DNA of 64,000 bases from Magicicada septendecula (taxonomy: Eukaryota; Arthropoda; Insecta; Hemiptera; Cicadidae). Position numbers and translations under genes: made by a program. This document shows positions 45,187 through 57,752 of the stretch, in pieces. Every line of letters starts with the position of its first letter. Position 1 is the stretch's first letter. The notes under the pieces are model-generated. The model was not told the DNA's origin, ran no database searches, and saw nothing but the letters and a program-made list of their open reading frames with translations. The stretch lies in contig CM068369.1 in assembly GCA_034769895.1 (NCBI GenBank), positions 428,817,479 to 428,881,478 on the forward strand, given 5' to 3'.

Positions 45187-45815
45187 CTAACCAAACGAGT
45201 CTATTGTCAATATTAGAAATGGTGTAAATATTATATCTGGGATACCAGAATTACCATCACTTTTTTAGTAAATTAGAATTTCTTATTTTCATTTAAATTA
45301 AGCAACATGTGATAAATTTGAACTAAACTTATGATAAAATATTTTTAATATATAAGCCATATCTTTCTTGACAAACAGGCACTTTTTAGTGATAATTTTG
45401 AGCGACGAAAGGTTTTGTGAGGGTTGTTCATTAACTAGACACAATTTTAAGATTTTGTGTTGACATTTTCACAAAATTTACTGTCATCATCAAGACAGTA
45501 TATGGGCGATACAGAAATAATTACAAGCCTACACACGTAATGAGTGTTTTTTTACTTTGTGAATGAAGTGTATATGTTAATAAAAAATAACAACAACAAC
45601 AACTATTAGACATATTTTTATTGTCACATTAATGAGTTATAATATTCCATAAATGTTAACACTTTTCAATCTGAGCGTATAGTTACTCCTGTACAGTCCT
45701 TCCAGGCTGGCTGATTTTGCTTACTTTCTTGGCACTGTATTTTGTAACACTTTTTACATGTATAGATGTATTACATATGAAATAAAAATTCAAACATTAT
45801 TTATTAAAATATCAC

Positions 45816-45819
<4 letters not shown>

Positions 45820-45861
<42 letters not shown>
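45820..45861. repeat. (TA)n microsatellite
   Basis: About 21 TA units, 17 bp before the Tigger insertion at 45880. Confidence 0.95.
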
Positions 45862-45864
<3 letters not shown>

Positions 45865-45879
45865 GTTGCAAACAAAATA

Positions 45880-48337
45880 CAGTAGAACTTACATATTACG
45901 AACTTCTAAATAACGAAATTCTCTGTTCAACGAATTTTTTTCAGGAATTTTGAGAATTAGTCAGAAAAACATGTTAAAATGCCCCTACTTAACGAACTTT
46001 TTCCTGGCTAGGTTGATAAAAAAATCTGACCTGGGACTAGAATTCCATTTCCGTTTTACTTTATTTTACCTCTGTCCATCTGATAACCAACTATAGTGTG
46101 TTGATATTTAATAAAATGTTTGAATAACTTCGCCTATTACTGTACTGTAAAATGTAATGTGATCCCACCCACTCGTCTACACATTCGCGTTCAATTCTCC
46201 CCATCACCACTGTCTGTTACTGCTCCACAGTTTACATACGTCCTTCTGGTTTTGTCTTTGTCTTAGTGTGGTTCTCTGTTTTAGCGAGTTCAAGTGATTT
46301 ACTGTATACAGTGTTGTCAACCTGTATTTTTGTGATATTGTCAGTGTTCGTCAGGCAGAACAGCGGTGGGACTTCAATAATGTCAAAACGCAAGGTTTTA
46401 AGTATCAAAGAAAAATTGCAGATTCTTAATGAAGTGGACAGTCGAGTTAAGAAAATAGAAATTGCATTATATTTCGGTATTCCGGCAAAGTCTTTATCGA
46501 CCATTTAAAGAATTGCGAATCAATCGAAAAACACACTGATCAGTTAAATACGAATAGAAAACATTTTAAAAATGTGTTTATGAAGATTTAGACGAGGCAG
46601 TTCTTAAATGGTTTACCGTGGCCCGTGAAAAAAATATTACTGTATAGGAAGCATTAATAAAAGAGAAAGCTTTAGAATTTGCTAAAATGTTAAACTATCC
46701 TGATTTTCAAGCCAGTACGGGGTGGCTGGATAAGTTTAAATCCCGTCACAACATTTCCCAATAATGTGTCAGCGGCGAGAATGCTGATGTTAAAGAAGAT
46801 GACTGTGTTTTGAAAACAAAATGTCTTGCTGAAATTATTGCAGGAATACAACATCGACGATATTTTTAATGCTGATGAGACCGGCCTGTTTTTTAAATGC
46901 CTTCTTGATAAAACCCTAGCTTTCAAAGGAGACAAATGTTTCAGTGGAAAGCATTGTAAAGAGAGGGTAACTGTTATGGTCGCGGCGAATATGAGCAGAA
47001 GTGAAAAATTAAAACTCCTGGTTACTGGGAAAAGTCAATGGCCACATTGTTTCCGAGGAGTTAAATCTTTGGAAACAGATTACAATTTTAACCGGAAAGC
47101 CTGGATGACTACTGAAATCTACACAAAATTTCTAATGAAACTCGACCATGAATGATTAAACAAAACGAAAACTTTTATTGTTTGCTGATAATTGCCCTGC
47201 ACCCCACGAACTGTTTCCGAGAAATTTAAAAATGTTAAGATTGCTTTACCCCCACCATGACCGCAAAACTTCAGCCTATGGACCAGGGGATTAATAAAAA
47301 TTTGAAAGTCCATTATCACAAGCAAATTCTTGCAAACATTTTGAAGGCTATCGATGAAGATAAACCATTTAACCCCAGTAAATTAATTTCGTTGAAAGAA
47401 TGCGTTGAAGCTGTTTCAAAAGCATGGTCTCAAAACGTCACAGGTGAAACAATAACACGATGCTTCAAAAAAGCAGGCTTTAAAACGGAACGTGAAAATG
47501 AAAATGTAGCAGACTCGGAAACAGATGTGGACGAGATTCCTGAGATTGTTAAAGACGCCTGAGAAAAGTTAGAAAACTGTTCTATTTTATGTAAAGATGT
47601 TCAACTGGGTGACTATCTTCAAGTCAATGAGAACGTTGAAGCAGCAGCATTTCCAGATAATGAAGAGATTATTAATGAAGTTAATGATAGAAAAGCTGAG
47701 GCATCGTAAAGTAGTAATACAAGTGAAGACTCCGAGGAAAATGAAGAAGATGAAGAAGAAAAAGCTGGTTCCAAGTTTATGACCGACGATTTATTCAATG
47801 CGTTCAAGATGATAAGAAACGGAATACATCAGCAGGAAAATGTACTGGATGAGATGTTTTTGTCATTAAATAAACTTGAATCATTCACTGAAAATAGAAC
47901 GATATTTTCAAAAAAATAAGCAAGCTAAGATAACAGATTCTTTTTCAAACTAAGAACTGTATGTAATACTTTAGTTTTTAATTTCGTTATCTCTTAAATT
48001 TGTGTTTTCATTACTTTCATGGTTTATTAGAAAATACTCTCTAATACGTAATTACGTTATCTAAATAAATTCAAGTTTTATAATTAACATATTTCGCTGG
48101 AAAGTTATTTTTAACTTTACTGCTCAATCACAATTTAATTTGTTAATTTTATCATTCAATTTGTTATCACTTTTATTTTATCGATTGTCTATTCATCAAT
48201 AAAATAAGACATACATTTTATTCGTGTTTTTGCTCGACCATACACAGCATTTTTCATTTGTTTCTATTTAACGAATTTTCTACATAACGAACTTTTTTCG
48301 GTGCCCCGTGACACTTCGTTATATGGAAGTTCGACTA
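45880..48337 (+). mobile_element. Tigger/pogo-like DNA transposon, decayed
   Basis: Left end CAGTAGAACTTACATATTACGAA and right end, reverse-complemented, TAGTCGAACTTCCATATAACGAA are matching terminal inverted repeats. TA flanks on both sides (45878-45879 and 48338-48339) are the Tc1/mariner/pogo duplication. A broken Tigger transposase lies inside. Both ends also carry internal AACGAA repeats (45895-45935; 48270-48315). Confidence 0.85.
46380..47919 (+). pseudogene. Tigger transposase with CENP-B-type HTH, broken
   Basis: The start MSKRKVLSIKEKLQILNEVD is the Psq-type helix-turn-helix of CENP-B/Tigger proteins. A stop at 46506 and frame changes follow. The HTH_Tnp_Tc5 region is present in other frames (46570-46760). 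The catalytic DDE_1 domain starts at about 46826 with D-I-F-N-A-D-E-T-G-L-F-F, continues with T-V-M-V-A-A-N and K-L-L-V-T-G-K, and is broken near 47155. P-M-D-Q-G-I at 47270 lies next to the third catalytic residue region. The C-terminus is acidic. Several frameshifts and a nonsense codon make it inactive. Confidence 0.85.
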
Positions 48338-48392
48338 TAATCATTTTTTCAAAATGCCAATTTTTTAATAAAATAAACAAAAACTGGAATGC

Positions 48393-48524
48393 CCGGAATC
48401 TAGAGATAACTGGCAGGTAATCAGGATCCATATCTGAATCATCAAGCTCACCTTATAAACCAGAATCCTCTAACAGTCTGTCTAACATAAAAGGGATGTC
48501 ACTTTCATTTAATGCTTCTCCCAT
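48393..48524 (-). pseudogene. Possible piggyBac-type transposase N-terminus
   Basis: The minus strand reads M-G-E-A-L-N-E-S-D-I-P-F-M-L-D-R-L-L-E-D, a stop, then D-D-S-D-M-D-P-D-Y-L-P in the same frame. An acidic N-terminus with such D-S-D-x-D-P-D-Y motifs is common in piggyBac-like transposases. Only this piece is visible, next to the Tigger copy. Confidence 0.3.
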
Positions 48525-48539
48525 TTTATATAGAAAAAC

Positions 48540-49270
48540 AACAATAATGAACACACGCTAATGACACTTGTAACAATCCGCTATATATGCGGTTACAAAT
48601 AAATATTTCTGTACTGTACAAAAAAAAATTTTAATTTAATTAAAAAAAAAATTTTCAAAAAAAAATTGTTATGTTTGTTTATTGTTTAAATAATTAATAA
48701 ATAATTCTTGTTATGTGGTTTCGTCGAAAATTTAAAATTCTGTAAGTTTTTTTATGTCAATATATTCACTTCTGGATAACTGTAAATAAATCTGGAGTTA
48801 ATAAGATTGTCTCACTTCACTAATCGATTGGCGATTTCCTTCGAATCTCAAGTAGATTACTCTCTTTTAGTAATGGTCGCCTTCCTGTTAGTCCTGTGGT
48901 TAATTAAAACTCTTATATTAACTAGTGAAATAAATTTTAAACCAGATAATTGAATTATCATGATTTATTGACAATTATGGTGAAAATGTCGATTTAAAAT
49001 CGATATGTATATAAAGCTCGACTCTTTCATAGGGATAATCGATTCTCAATACGGGTTATATTATGTGAATATTTTCGAATGGTTCTTTTAACGGTTATAA
49101 TTATAATAGTCAGAGAAGGGGCAAGTATAGAAAGTATAACATTAACAAAATAAATCTTAATAATTAATAAATGACAAAGTTATTTAGGATATATAATGTT
49201 TATAAAATTGAATTTGTCAAACCACTGCCAACTGCTGAATCCAATCAGGAGAGTTCGCTTTGCATCACGG
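48540..49270. other. No feature recognised
   Basis: AT-rich sequence with homopolymer runs near 48620-48665. No reading frame or repeat signature seen. Confidence 0.5.
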
Positions 49271-49277
49271 AACCATC

Positions 49278-49373
49278 ATGGCCGCCGCCTCGTTGTTGAA
49301 GAAAATCGAGAATGTTATGACTGGAATTTCTGACAATAAAGTTGCCTTCTCAACTTCTTCCTGGTTTCTGTGA
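49278..49373 (+). CDS. Possible first exon or short reading frame
   Basis: ACCATCATGG is a good start context in a locally GC-richer patch (49240-49290) unlike its surroundings. The frame reads M-A-A-A-S-L-L-K-K-I-E-N-V-M-T-G-I-S-D-N-K and stops after 31 codons. A donor-like GGTTTCTG overlaps the last codons. It could be the 5' exon of a plus-strand host gene. No downstream exon was found, so confidence is low. Confidence 0.22.
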   Translation: MAAASLLKKIENVMTGISDNKVAFSTSSWFL

Positions 49374-49379
49374 TATTGA

Positions 49380-50349
49380 ATAATGTCTATTGTGTTGTTA
49401 GAGGTGTCCTGGTTAAGTGTTCTGTGTTCACTGGCTTTAAATGTTTTATATTTGGTGTGTTCACTTTTGTCTGTGTGTGGCGAAAAATCGTGAAGTTCGT
49501 TGTAATGTGACTTATTAAAGTTTGATAGTCTTATGGGTTTATTTCACTTGTATTCGGTTACGTATTGTTTGTTTTCACTGTTTGTGGTGGTGTTGTCCAC
49601 TGATTTTATGTTTAATATACCAATTTCGGTAACTCTCGGTAGTACACGGCATGAAATGCCTAACCTTTATACGCCATTAAAATTCGCTATACAGGTTCTT
49701 AGCGCGAGCTTATATCAACCGTTCGCTTCGAATGTTAATTAAGAACTGTTTTACTTCCTTTGTCACCTGAAATATCTTGCCAAGTTAATATTAGAAAAGT
49801 ATTGTTTCAAATATTAATCACTTCCTATTGCATGTGACTATAGTACATTATACTCAGAATAATTTTGGTTATTGATTACTTTCGTGAACTAGTAATTACA
49901 TAATTGGTTTCTTTAACTCCTTCTGTTTAATTTGACAGACAATAGTCCATATTTATAAAGTTTTTTGTTAAAATTGCTATATTTCTGTCATTTTGGAAAT
50001 ATAGGCTCAATATCTGCTTCCTGTTCTTGTCTAACATTTTAGCCATCTTATGTGTTATAAATATGATTATAATAAATTTCAAATTGATATAAATCTTTAT
50101 CTTTCCCTAATTTCTTATATAAATTTAACAATTGATCATTCTTTTAGTTATAATTCATGAATTTACTATTCCTCCTCTGAAATAGTTAGGTATTACATTT
50201 TGAAATTTTTTAATAATTTTATACATCATCTTTTTATATTATTCTTTTAAAGTATAGTTTCAGTTATAGTAGTTTGTGATTGATTCACCTTATATAAATC
50301 TCATTAGTTTACTTGGTTTATTTAACTTCCTTACTCAATTATAATGTTA
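49380..50349. other. No feature recognised
   Basis: AT-rich sequence up to the left end of the second Tigger copy. Short frames only. Confidence 0.5.
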
Positions 50350-50702
50350 CAGTAGAACCTCGTTAACCCGGACCTCTTTAACCCGGACGTCCGGATAACC
50401 CGGACCAGTTTTGGAAAAAAAAAATTATGTTGTTTAGCGTAGTAAATGAAGACTTGTTTTACAGATGATAAATCGCTATTCTCAGTAGGTACATTACTCG
50501 AATTCACTTGCCAGCGGGCGAGTTCATTGCACTCACCCCACCTGCCAACCCTCTCCTTCCCCTCCCCACGCCTCGCACTTGACATCGACCTAGAAACAAC
50601 ATTCCTCAGTTGCGCTGCAATCTCAGTAGTGTTCGCGTGTTGTCCTAGTGTCACTGTTGAGGTACAGTATCGTTGTGCTGTTTCGTTAGCGCGTTGTTCG
50701 CG

Positions 50703-51905
50703 ATGGCGACGAAACGTAAAAACATTGTTGTGGCTATGAAAAAAAGGATGGAAGCATTGACAAGAATTGATAAGGGAGAATCGTTAAAGAACATTGCTGC
50801 TGAGTTTGTAGTAGGAACATCGACCGTATCTGATTGGAAAAAGAACAGAAAACGCATTGACAACTTTTGTTTCAAAATGATTTCTAAGGACAGTTTGGAT
50901 AATCGGTGTAAAGCAAAAACTGCTAAACTAGAAACTCTGGATGAAGCATTGTTTGTCTGGTTTTGTGCTGAAAGAGAACGTGGTTTGCCGATTTCTGGAC
51001 CCATCATCCAACAGAAAGCATTGAGTTTGAACAAACAGTTGCCCCATGGAGACCCGAGTTTTACAGCTAGCCGGGGTGGTTGGACAGATGGAAAAAAGGC
51101 ATGGAGTGCGTCAACTTACAATCACTGGAGAAAGCTTGTCAGGTGATGTTGAAGCGGCAGAAAAATTTAAAAAAGAGTTTGAAGACTTTATTAAAAAGGA
51201 AGAACTGACTGCAGATCAAGTTTACAATGCCGATGAATCCGGTTTATTTTACCGGATGTTGCAGAGTAAAACGCTAGCCTCAAAATTAGGAGATTCAGCG
51301 AAAGGGTATAAAAAAGGGAAAGACCGCCTCACCATAATGGCTTGCAGTAATGCGTCAGGAAAGCACAAAATTCCTCTCCTTATAATAGGGAAGTCTAAAA
51401 ACCCCCGTGCATTGAAAAATGTGAAACGAGGCTCATTGCCTGTCGTTTACAGCTCACAAAAAAGTGCTTGGATGGTTAGTGACATTTTCAAACAATGGTT
51501 TTTTGAGAATTTTGTGCCGTCAGTAAAAAAATATTTGAAGAACTGTGGCCTTCCCAACAAGGCGGTTTTGCTGATTGACAATGCGCCTTCGCATCCGTCT
51601 GTCAATGAACTAGTCAAAGATGAATTTCAGTGAAGTTTTTACCACCTAATGTAACTTCTCTCGTTCAACCGATGGACCAAGGAGTTCTAGTAAAAATAAA
51701 AAAAGTGTACAAAAGGCAAATGCTAAGTCAACTGGTAGAGGATGAAGGAGAGCGTGGTGTGGTAGAGGTGCTGAAATCTTTTATTGTAAAGACTGTTATT
51801 TATATGATTGCGGAAGCTTGGGACCAGGTTGGAAGAGAAACTTTGATAAAGTCATGGAAAAAGTGGTGGCCTGGTGTGTGTGACTTGCCAGAAAACAATA
51901 CAATC
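50703..51905 (+). pseudogene. Tigger/jerky-type transposase, frameshifted
   Basis: It starts MATKRKNIVVAMKKRMEALT with a Psq helix-turn-helix including T-S-T-V-S-D-W-K. A second DNA-binding helix region runs to R-G-G-W-T-D...W. The frame changes near 51100. The DDE_1 domain follows with Y-N-A-D-E-S-G-L-F-Y (first Asp), I-M-A-C-S-N-A-S-G, I-D-N-A-P-S-H-P (second Asp) and, after another frame change near 51630, P-P-N-V-T-S-L-V-Q-P-M-D-Q-G (third Asp), then W-D-Q-V-G-R-E-T-L-I-K-S-W-K. Motif order is that of jerky/Tigger proteins. Two single-base frame changes and a run into the GAA repeat mean no normal protein. Confidence 0.88.
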
Positions 51906-52272
51906 GAAGAAGAAGAAGAAGAAGAAGAAGAAGAAGAAGAAGAAGAAGGAGGAGGAGGAGGAGGAGGAGAAGGAGAAGAAGGAGAAGAAGAAGAAGAAGA
52001 AGAAGAAGAAGAAGAAGAAGAAGAAGAAGAAGAAGAAGAAGAAGAAGAAGAAGAAGAAGAAGAAGAAGAAGAAGAAGAAGAAGGAGAAGGAGAAGGAGAA
52101 GGAGAAGAAGGAGAAGGAGAAGAAGGAGAAGAAGGAGAAGAAGAAGAAGAAGAAGAAGAAGAAGAAGAAGAAGAAGAAGAAGAAGAAGAAGAAGAAGAAG
52201 AAGAAGAAGAAGAAGAAGGAGAAGGAGAAGGAGAAGGAGAAGGAGAAGGAGAAGAAGAAGAAGAAGAAGAAT
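51906..52272. repeat. (GAA)n/(GGA)n microsatellite
   Basis: About 120 triplets of GAA mixed with GGA blocks, purine-only on the plus strand. It opens directly after E-N-N-T-I-E of the transposase, where Tigger proteins are often acidic, so it probably grew out of GAA codons. Confidence 0.95.
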
Positions 52273-52279
52273 GTATTAT

Positions 52280-53960
52280 ATTTTTAATCCCCTGTCACAG
52301 TAAATATTCCCCACCTGCTCTCTTTATCATTTACATTTCAAGGAATGTTTTTTCATAAAAAGTGGCCTCTTCTATGAAACATTAGAAATATTTTCACAAC
52401 AATATTTCATGACATGTTATCTCTGTAATTATATAAAATATTAAAGTTATTTAATAGCACATAGTTCAAGTAACAGTTAAGCCTTTACTTGAAGTTTATT
52501 ATATTTAAATCACTTGCACTGGTTCACTTACACTGTTGGGTCTGATTTATATTTGAGTTTTACAATATTCTAAGACCAAACTTTTAGTTATAATGGACTG
52601 TGAAGATTTGTTTATTTTATTATATAATAACTTTAGTTGGTGCACTTCTATTCACACTACTAAACACTTTTGTTTATAATTAATTTACATTTCTATGAGG
52701 TTTTGGGGTGTTATACTTACTTTGGGTGACATTAAAATTTGGTTCGGGGTTTGTTATCGTTATTAATAGGTTTATCAATGGGTATTCCTCGTAGTTCTCC
52801 CATCCTATATCTTCTTTTCTTCTCTTCTTCCTTCTTGGGTTTTCCAAGGTAATTTGGTTTCATTTTGTCCGTTGGTTGGTTTGGGGTATCTTCTTTATTA
52901 CCTGCTCCTAACCTACCTGGGTATTATCCTGATTTTATTTTAGTTTCTTTGGATTTTTATTTTCTTGATACTTATTTGTTGCATTTTTATGATTTAATTA
53001 CCTTTTTCCTTTATGGTGGTATTTTTCTTTGATGTTTAATTATTTTCATTTGAATGTTCTTCTGAGTTATTTGTAATTTAAATGTATTTATGATCATAAT
53101 GGAATTATTACTTAGTGGATTATCTGTCATGCTACACACTACACAATGAAATGGGTTAGAAACCACAAACAAAATGAATCAGCTGTTTAAAAGTTGATTC
53201 TGTTTATGAAAAATGAAACCAGAGTGCACTGTACACAATCGTATATCAATACGAAAGCATTTTGTAATGACTAAACCAAGATGTATCTGTAATGTGATAG
53301 TAAGGCAAGCGAGTACACAGCCCGAGACAATAGTCCACTGCCCGACATATACTCAGGCTTAAACCGGAAACTGCTGATATTCGTTATATGTGTACTAATT
53401 ATTTCTTAATTACCTGTATACAGGTACTGATTATGACAACAAATTCTGTCAAAATATCAATATAAATGTTTTAAAACATTGTGTCTAGGTAATTACTGAA
53501 CTTCACGCTAATCATGATCATTACTAAACTAAGGGTAACTAATAGCCTTCTGACCTACCCTATATTATACTGCTGCCATTAAAAGTAAAACCACAGTACA
53601 CATCTGAAGGAGGCAAATATCTTTGAGCAATAAATACAATTTGGTTAAGCTATCACCAGTTCAAAAATTCCAAACTTAAAGTTCTTAAGTTAACTTTTAT
53701 AGATAATTTACTTTTCAAATTTTACACAAATTACTTATAAAAATCAATAATAATCTTATTTACTCAGTATCACAAATGCCAGCAAACATAACACCCCACA
53801 CACACAAACACTTACCTTGTATCCATCAAGAAAGGGTCCTGCCCGTTTGGCTTGTGGAATTACTATAGAAGTTAAGACTTGTTTGTAGCCTTTGTCTGAA
53901 ACAAACCAGAATACATGGTTTTGATTTATCATCAGCATCAGCACTGTTATGGTTGAAAAC
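52280..53960. other. No gene recognised
   Basis: AT-rich sequence. Positions 52680-53000 have long T/TC-rich text that resembles, on the minus strand, LTR-like A-rich sequence, but I cannot place it. No terminal repeats seen. Confidence 0.45.
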
Positions 53961-53965
53961 AACCA

Positions 53966-54641
53966 TGAGGGCGATTTGAAAAGTTCACGACCTACCATAG
54001 AAATGAATGTGTGGTGATTCTGTTTTTTACCGCATCGTGGCGCCACATTCACCCCACGAACAGCTGTGAAGCGTCAAGTCATTGTTGCAGAGACACAGCT
54101 GTATAAATGAGGTTATCTCATAGCAACACTGAAAATGGAGAAAATTGAACATCATGCAGTAATAAAATTTTTTGTTAAGGTTTAATGCCAAGAGAAATTT
54201 TTAATGAGATGAAGAATGTGTTGGGTGATGCTGGACCTTTATTTACTACAGTGTAAAAATGGGCTGCTGAAGTTAAACATGACCGTGCACGTGTTTTGAA
54301 GATGACCTGTGTACTGGGCGTCCACACCAGAAACCATCACTCTGTTTCACCATCCACCTTATTCACTGATTTAGCGCCATCTGACTTTCATCTATTCCCA
54401 AACTTCAAAAAATTTCTCTGGGGGGGGGCGATTTTCCTTAGATGACGAGCTGAAAGCTGCAGTAAACGGTTATTTTGAGGACCTAGAAGTATCGGACTTC
54501 TTCAACAGAGCAAACGCACTGGAGCATCACTGGACTTAGTGTATTGAACTACATGGAGACTATGTTGAAAAATAAAAACAATTCCAGAAAGAAAAGGTAA
54601 GTTTTTCATTATCAGACTGCGAACTTTTCAAACTGCCCTTG
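53966..54641 (+). mobile_element. Mariner remnant, internally deleted
   Basis: Inverted ends AGGGCGATTTGAAAAGTTC (from 53968) and, on the other strand, AGGGCAGTTTGAAAAGTTC (to 54639) delimit about 675 bp, half of a normal mariner. A TA flank is present on the right (54642-54643) and mutated to CA on the left. Confidence 0.85.
54135..54570 (+). pseudogene. Mariner transposase fragments
   Basis: The N-terminus M-E-K-I-E-H-H-A-V-I-K-F-F-V-K and P-R-E-I-F-N-E-M is the first helix-turn-helix region, with a stop and frame change. The middle, including the first catalytic residues, is deleted. The C-terminus has L-A-P-S-D-F-H-L-F-P (the last catalytic Asp, S-D), then D-D-E-L-K-A-A-V and Y-F-E-D-L. 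Clearly non-functional. Confidence 0.85.
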
Positions 54642-54649
54642 TACTACAA

Positions 54650-56145
54650 CTACAAATTGTCATTTAGAATGAATCGACATGAAACCTTGCATAATATCTT
54701 CCATAGTGTCTAGAAAAAAGTTTTGGGAGCTCTCCTTCAGGGGCTGATTTCCACTCCTTCTCAGAGAGCAGGAAGTAAAAAAAGTTGTTATGAAAGCCAA
54801 AGGTTTTCAAGGTAATATGAGTTTAAAATTACGACTTTCATCTCTAAAATTGTTAATTCATGACTAGTATCGTTACATAACTCAAAAATATTAAACTTAC
54901 CCCCAAAAATTGTAGGGTCCAAAATGAAGACAAATTTTACTTGAAACAATTTTATTTTTTTACTTCCTGTAGGTCCAATACTAGGAGGTATGATTGTTTA
55001 AAGATGGTGTTTCAATTTCTTTACTACCAAAAACAATTTCTGGCTCTTAAGTTATAAATAAATAATTGTAAGTTATAACTATAAATTACAGACTAGGTCA
55101 ATTCCTTCAGATGCTTGAATCATCCATTTGAAAAACTTTTACATAACATCACTTCTCCAAGTTTCAAACTAAATGTTTCAACAAGAATCATTAAAAGACA
55201 CTAATATAATTAGTGTTAGTTACTTTATTAGTATTCCAAACTATAACCTAAAATGTTGACAGTTTGTAGCACAAAACAAACACTCACGTAACACCAATTT
55301 TTAACACAATTTTCAGAAATATGAACACATTAATTTTAACACAAAAAATTCTACAATTACATTAAGTAAACATAGACATATGTTTATTTACTAATAGCAC
55401 TTATAAAATCAAAAACACAATGGTACACCACAACACAAAAAACAAAGTAAACATCACCAACCCGAATGCTTATAACAAAACATCAACACGTGAACACTTC
55501 CAGTTCAATATCATGTCAATTCTAAAAAAAAAAAAAAAACATTTTTACGTGAATTAAGTGTAACTTAAAATAAATTAACGCATATCCTCTGGTAGAAGTA
55601 TGTGAGGTATTTTGGTCACATAAAAATTATGACCTCACATAATAGAAACCTCACATAATAATTCACACCTATGGGAAGACTCGAGCAAGTGGTGAGCTGT
55701 TAAAAAGAAATATTCAGATAATACATTCTGTGCTTACATTCCCCACGCTTCGACGGAATATCACACTGGGGGAAGCATGACCCTGTAGGAATGATGGATG
55801 GTAGTAATCACAGGGTTTACCTGTATTGATGAAAAAACAAACTGTCTAGCGATGGTCTGGGGACAAATGTGAAAATCTGGTTCCTTTGATGGATTCTAAG
55901 CAGGCATGTTCAAGTCAGTCCCATCTACATACTGCTCATTTGGTGTCCGTGTCTGAACTAATTAAAATATACATTCACTGGAAACATGCACAGAGCGTGT
56001 TGTAAAAAACAGTCACTAGGGCATGTGAGTCTATCCATGTGCACAAATATTTTATTAAAGCACGTAAATACTTTGCGTGCTAAAATATTGAACAGGCATA
56101 CTTCGACAAATTAATTTTTACATCTCTCCGTACTTTCGTTAAGTG
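54650..56145. other. No gene recognised
   Basis: AT-rich sequence with a poly-A run near 55524. A short GACCTCACATAAT / AACCTCACATAATA tandem pair lies at 55630-55665. The lower part of this stretch may include the decayed 3' part of the DDE transposase listed next. Confidence 0.45.
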
Positions 56146-56149
56146 GCCT

Positions 56150-56620
56150 GAATTCACCTACGTTTCATCGAGGAAAACGATACTCTTACTTTCCGCCCTA
56201 TGACATTTCATTTTCCTCAAACAGGAATGTTGCAAAACAATTATATTGTCCTGTTCAACTAAAATGCCTTTGTTCCCTCTTGTTTCATATTTAAAGCCTA
56301 TTTCTTTTAATATACAGTAAATATTTCTTTTAAAATTTGGCAGGGTGATATCACGGTTGACACTGTTCAGCACTGAACCCACAGTTAGTGGCTCATTTCT
56401 TTTAAAACAATTATGGACTTGTTGAATTGTACTCCTAACAAAGCAATCGACTTGATTTTACAGCTGCTTTTAAGTAACGTCCTTTCCTAGCTTTTTAATA
56501 AGGTATTGTCCGATTTATTGGGGGTACTTCACGTTTAAAGAGTTTTAAACATGCAAAATGATTCCTCATTTCCCCCTTTTAAAATTGTGACAAATTTTTC
56601 AGCCTCTTGTGACATAACTA
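56150..56620 (-). pseudogene. Tc1/mariner-like DDE transposase fragment
   Basis: The minus strand starts near 56610 with M-S-Q-E-A-E-K-F-V and stops early, then an open stretch from 56382 reads G-S-V-L-N-S-V-N-R-D-I-T-L-P-N-F and ...C-I-L-K-E-I-G-F-K-Y-E-T-R-G and ends at S-I-V-F-L-D-E-T. The helix-turn-helix plus Leu-Asp-Glu-Thr motif matches the DDE_3 type of Tc1-like proteins that are common in arthropod genomes. The catalytic domain after the first Asp is not recognisable. Confidence 0.65.
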
Positions 56621-56639
56621 TATTTATACTAATACTAAA

Positions 56640-57014
56640 ATATAACATGAACCACACACACACCAAATAATTTATACACTAAAAACACACTGGAGTACAA
56701 AAGCAATCGATTAACGTTACAAACAATATTACACTGAAAAGATCAGCAGAAAACGACAGCTGTGATCTGAATGCTTGGGTTGAAACACTTCAACAAACTG
56801 TTGATTTATTTCCTTTCGCAAGTTTTTTTTGCCTTGTTGTAGACTATGCTAGTACTTGTAAAAAGAGTTTCTTACATATTTACAGAAGGAAAGCATTCTT
56901 TGACTTTCCCTAATATTGCCGACTTTCCAATGACAGTCAGGTAGAAACTAAAGCTTCCCAACCTTCTGTTCATTCTTCAACAGAGTTGCCTTCTCACTAT
57001 GTTATGCTCACGAT
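56640..57014. other. No feature recognised
   Basis: AT-rich spacer before the LTR at 57015. Confidence 0.5.
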
Positions 57015-57717
57015 TGTAATGGTACAAAATTGGGTGGTAAAGAATTTTAATAAATGTCAATTCAAACAGTGTACAACCTCTTGGGAACCCCTGCTTTCAC
57101 AATGCTGCATATAATGTTATTGAAAGAGACCAGTGTGTTTATGCCTAACGTCCGCCTGTCTAGACGGATTACACAACTACTTGCAGCTTGTGCTGTCTGT
57201 GAATTATGGAAAATACATAATTCCCACAAGCCAGTTTCATCAGGAGGCAACAGCTGCAGGAGTAGTTGGCCCAGTTTAAACCAGCCAATCAGAGGAGGCG
57301 CTATACAACACACATACGCTGGCGGGCAGCCTGACCAACGCCCAACATCTACACAGTTGGAGAGCAGTCATCAACCAGTTCAAATCAACTCATCATAGTG
57401 AATAAACGTTACAACAGGGGCCTCAGAAATTTCGGTAGGTCGAAGCGGAAATGGTAGCGTAGACCTAACAAAACGTATTGAAACATCATACGATAAAGAA
57501 ACTGTGAGCATGATATAAGATGAATTTTTAAATTAAAGTAACTAGAACAGGGTGTGTGTTTTAAGTGAAAGTGCACGGGAAGATGGAAGGAACAAGTGAA
57601 ATAGCGAGAAAAGTTAAGTACAGTGAATGCATTGGCCAGCAAGTTTTTGCATTTTTAAACAGTAAAGCGCTTAGTAAAAGGGGGGTAAAAAGTATATATA
57701 TAAATCTGTAAAGAGTG

Positions 57718-57752
<35 letters not shown>

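Larger units (their letters stand above)
50350..52275 (+). mobile_element. Tigger/pogo (jerky-like) transposon, 3' end lost
   Basis: The left inverted repeat CAGTAGAACCTCGTTAACCC with the tandem motif TTAACCCGGA is typical of Tigger, preceded by a TA (50348-50349). The transposase follows but runs into a GAA/GGA repeat of about 370 bp. No matching right inverted repeat was found up to 53000, so the 3' part was lost or replaced. Confidence 0.82.

Noticed and set aside
51874..52287. Poly-Lys/Glu frame over the GAA repeat
   Set aside because: Low-complexity product of a microsatellite.
53756..54052. 98-codon minus-strand frame
   Set aside because: It overlaps the mariner inverted repeat, has no recognisable domain and no splice or start support.
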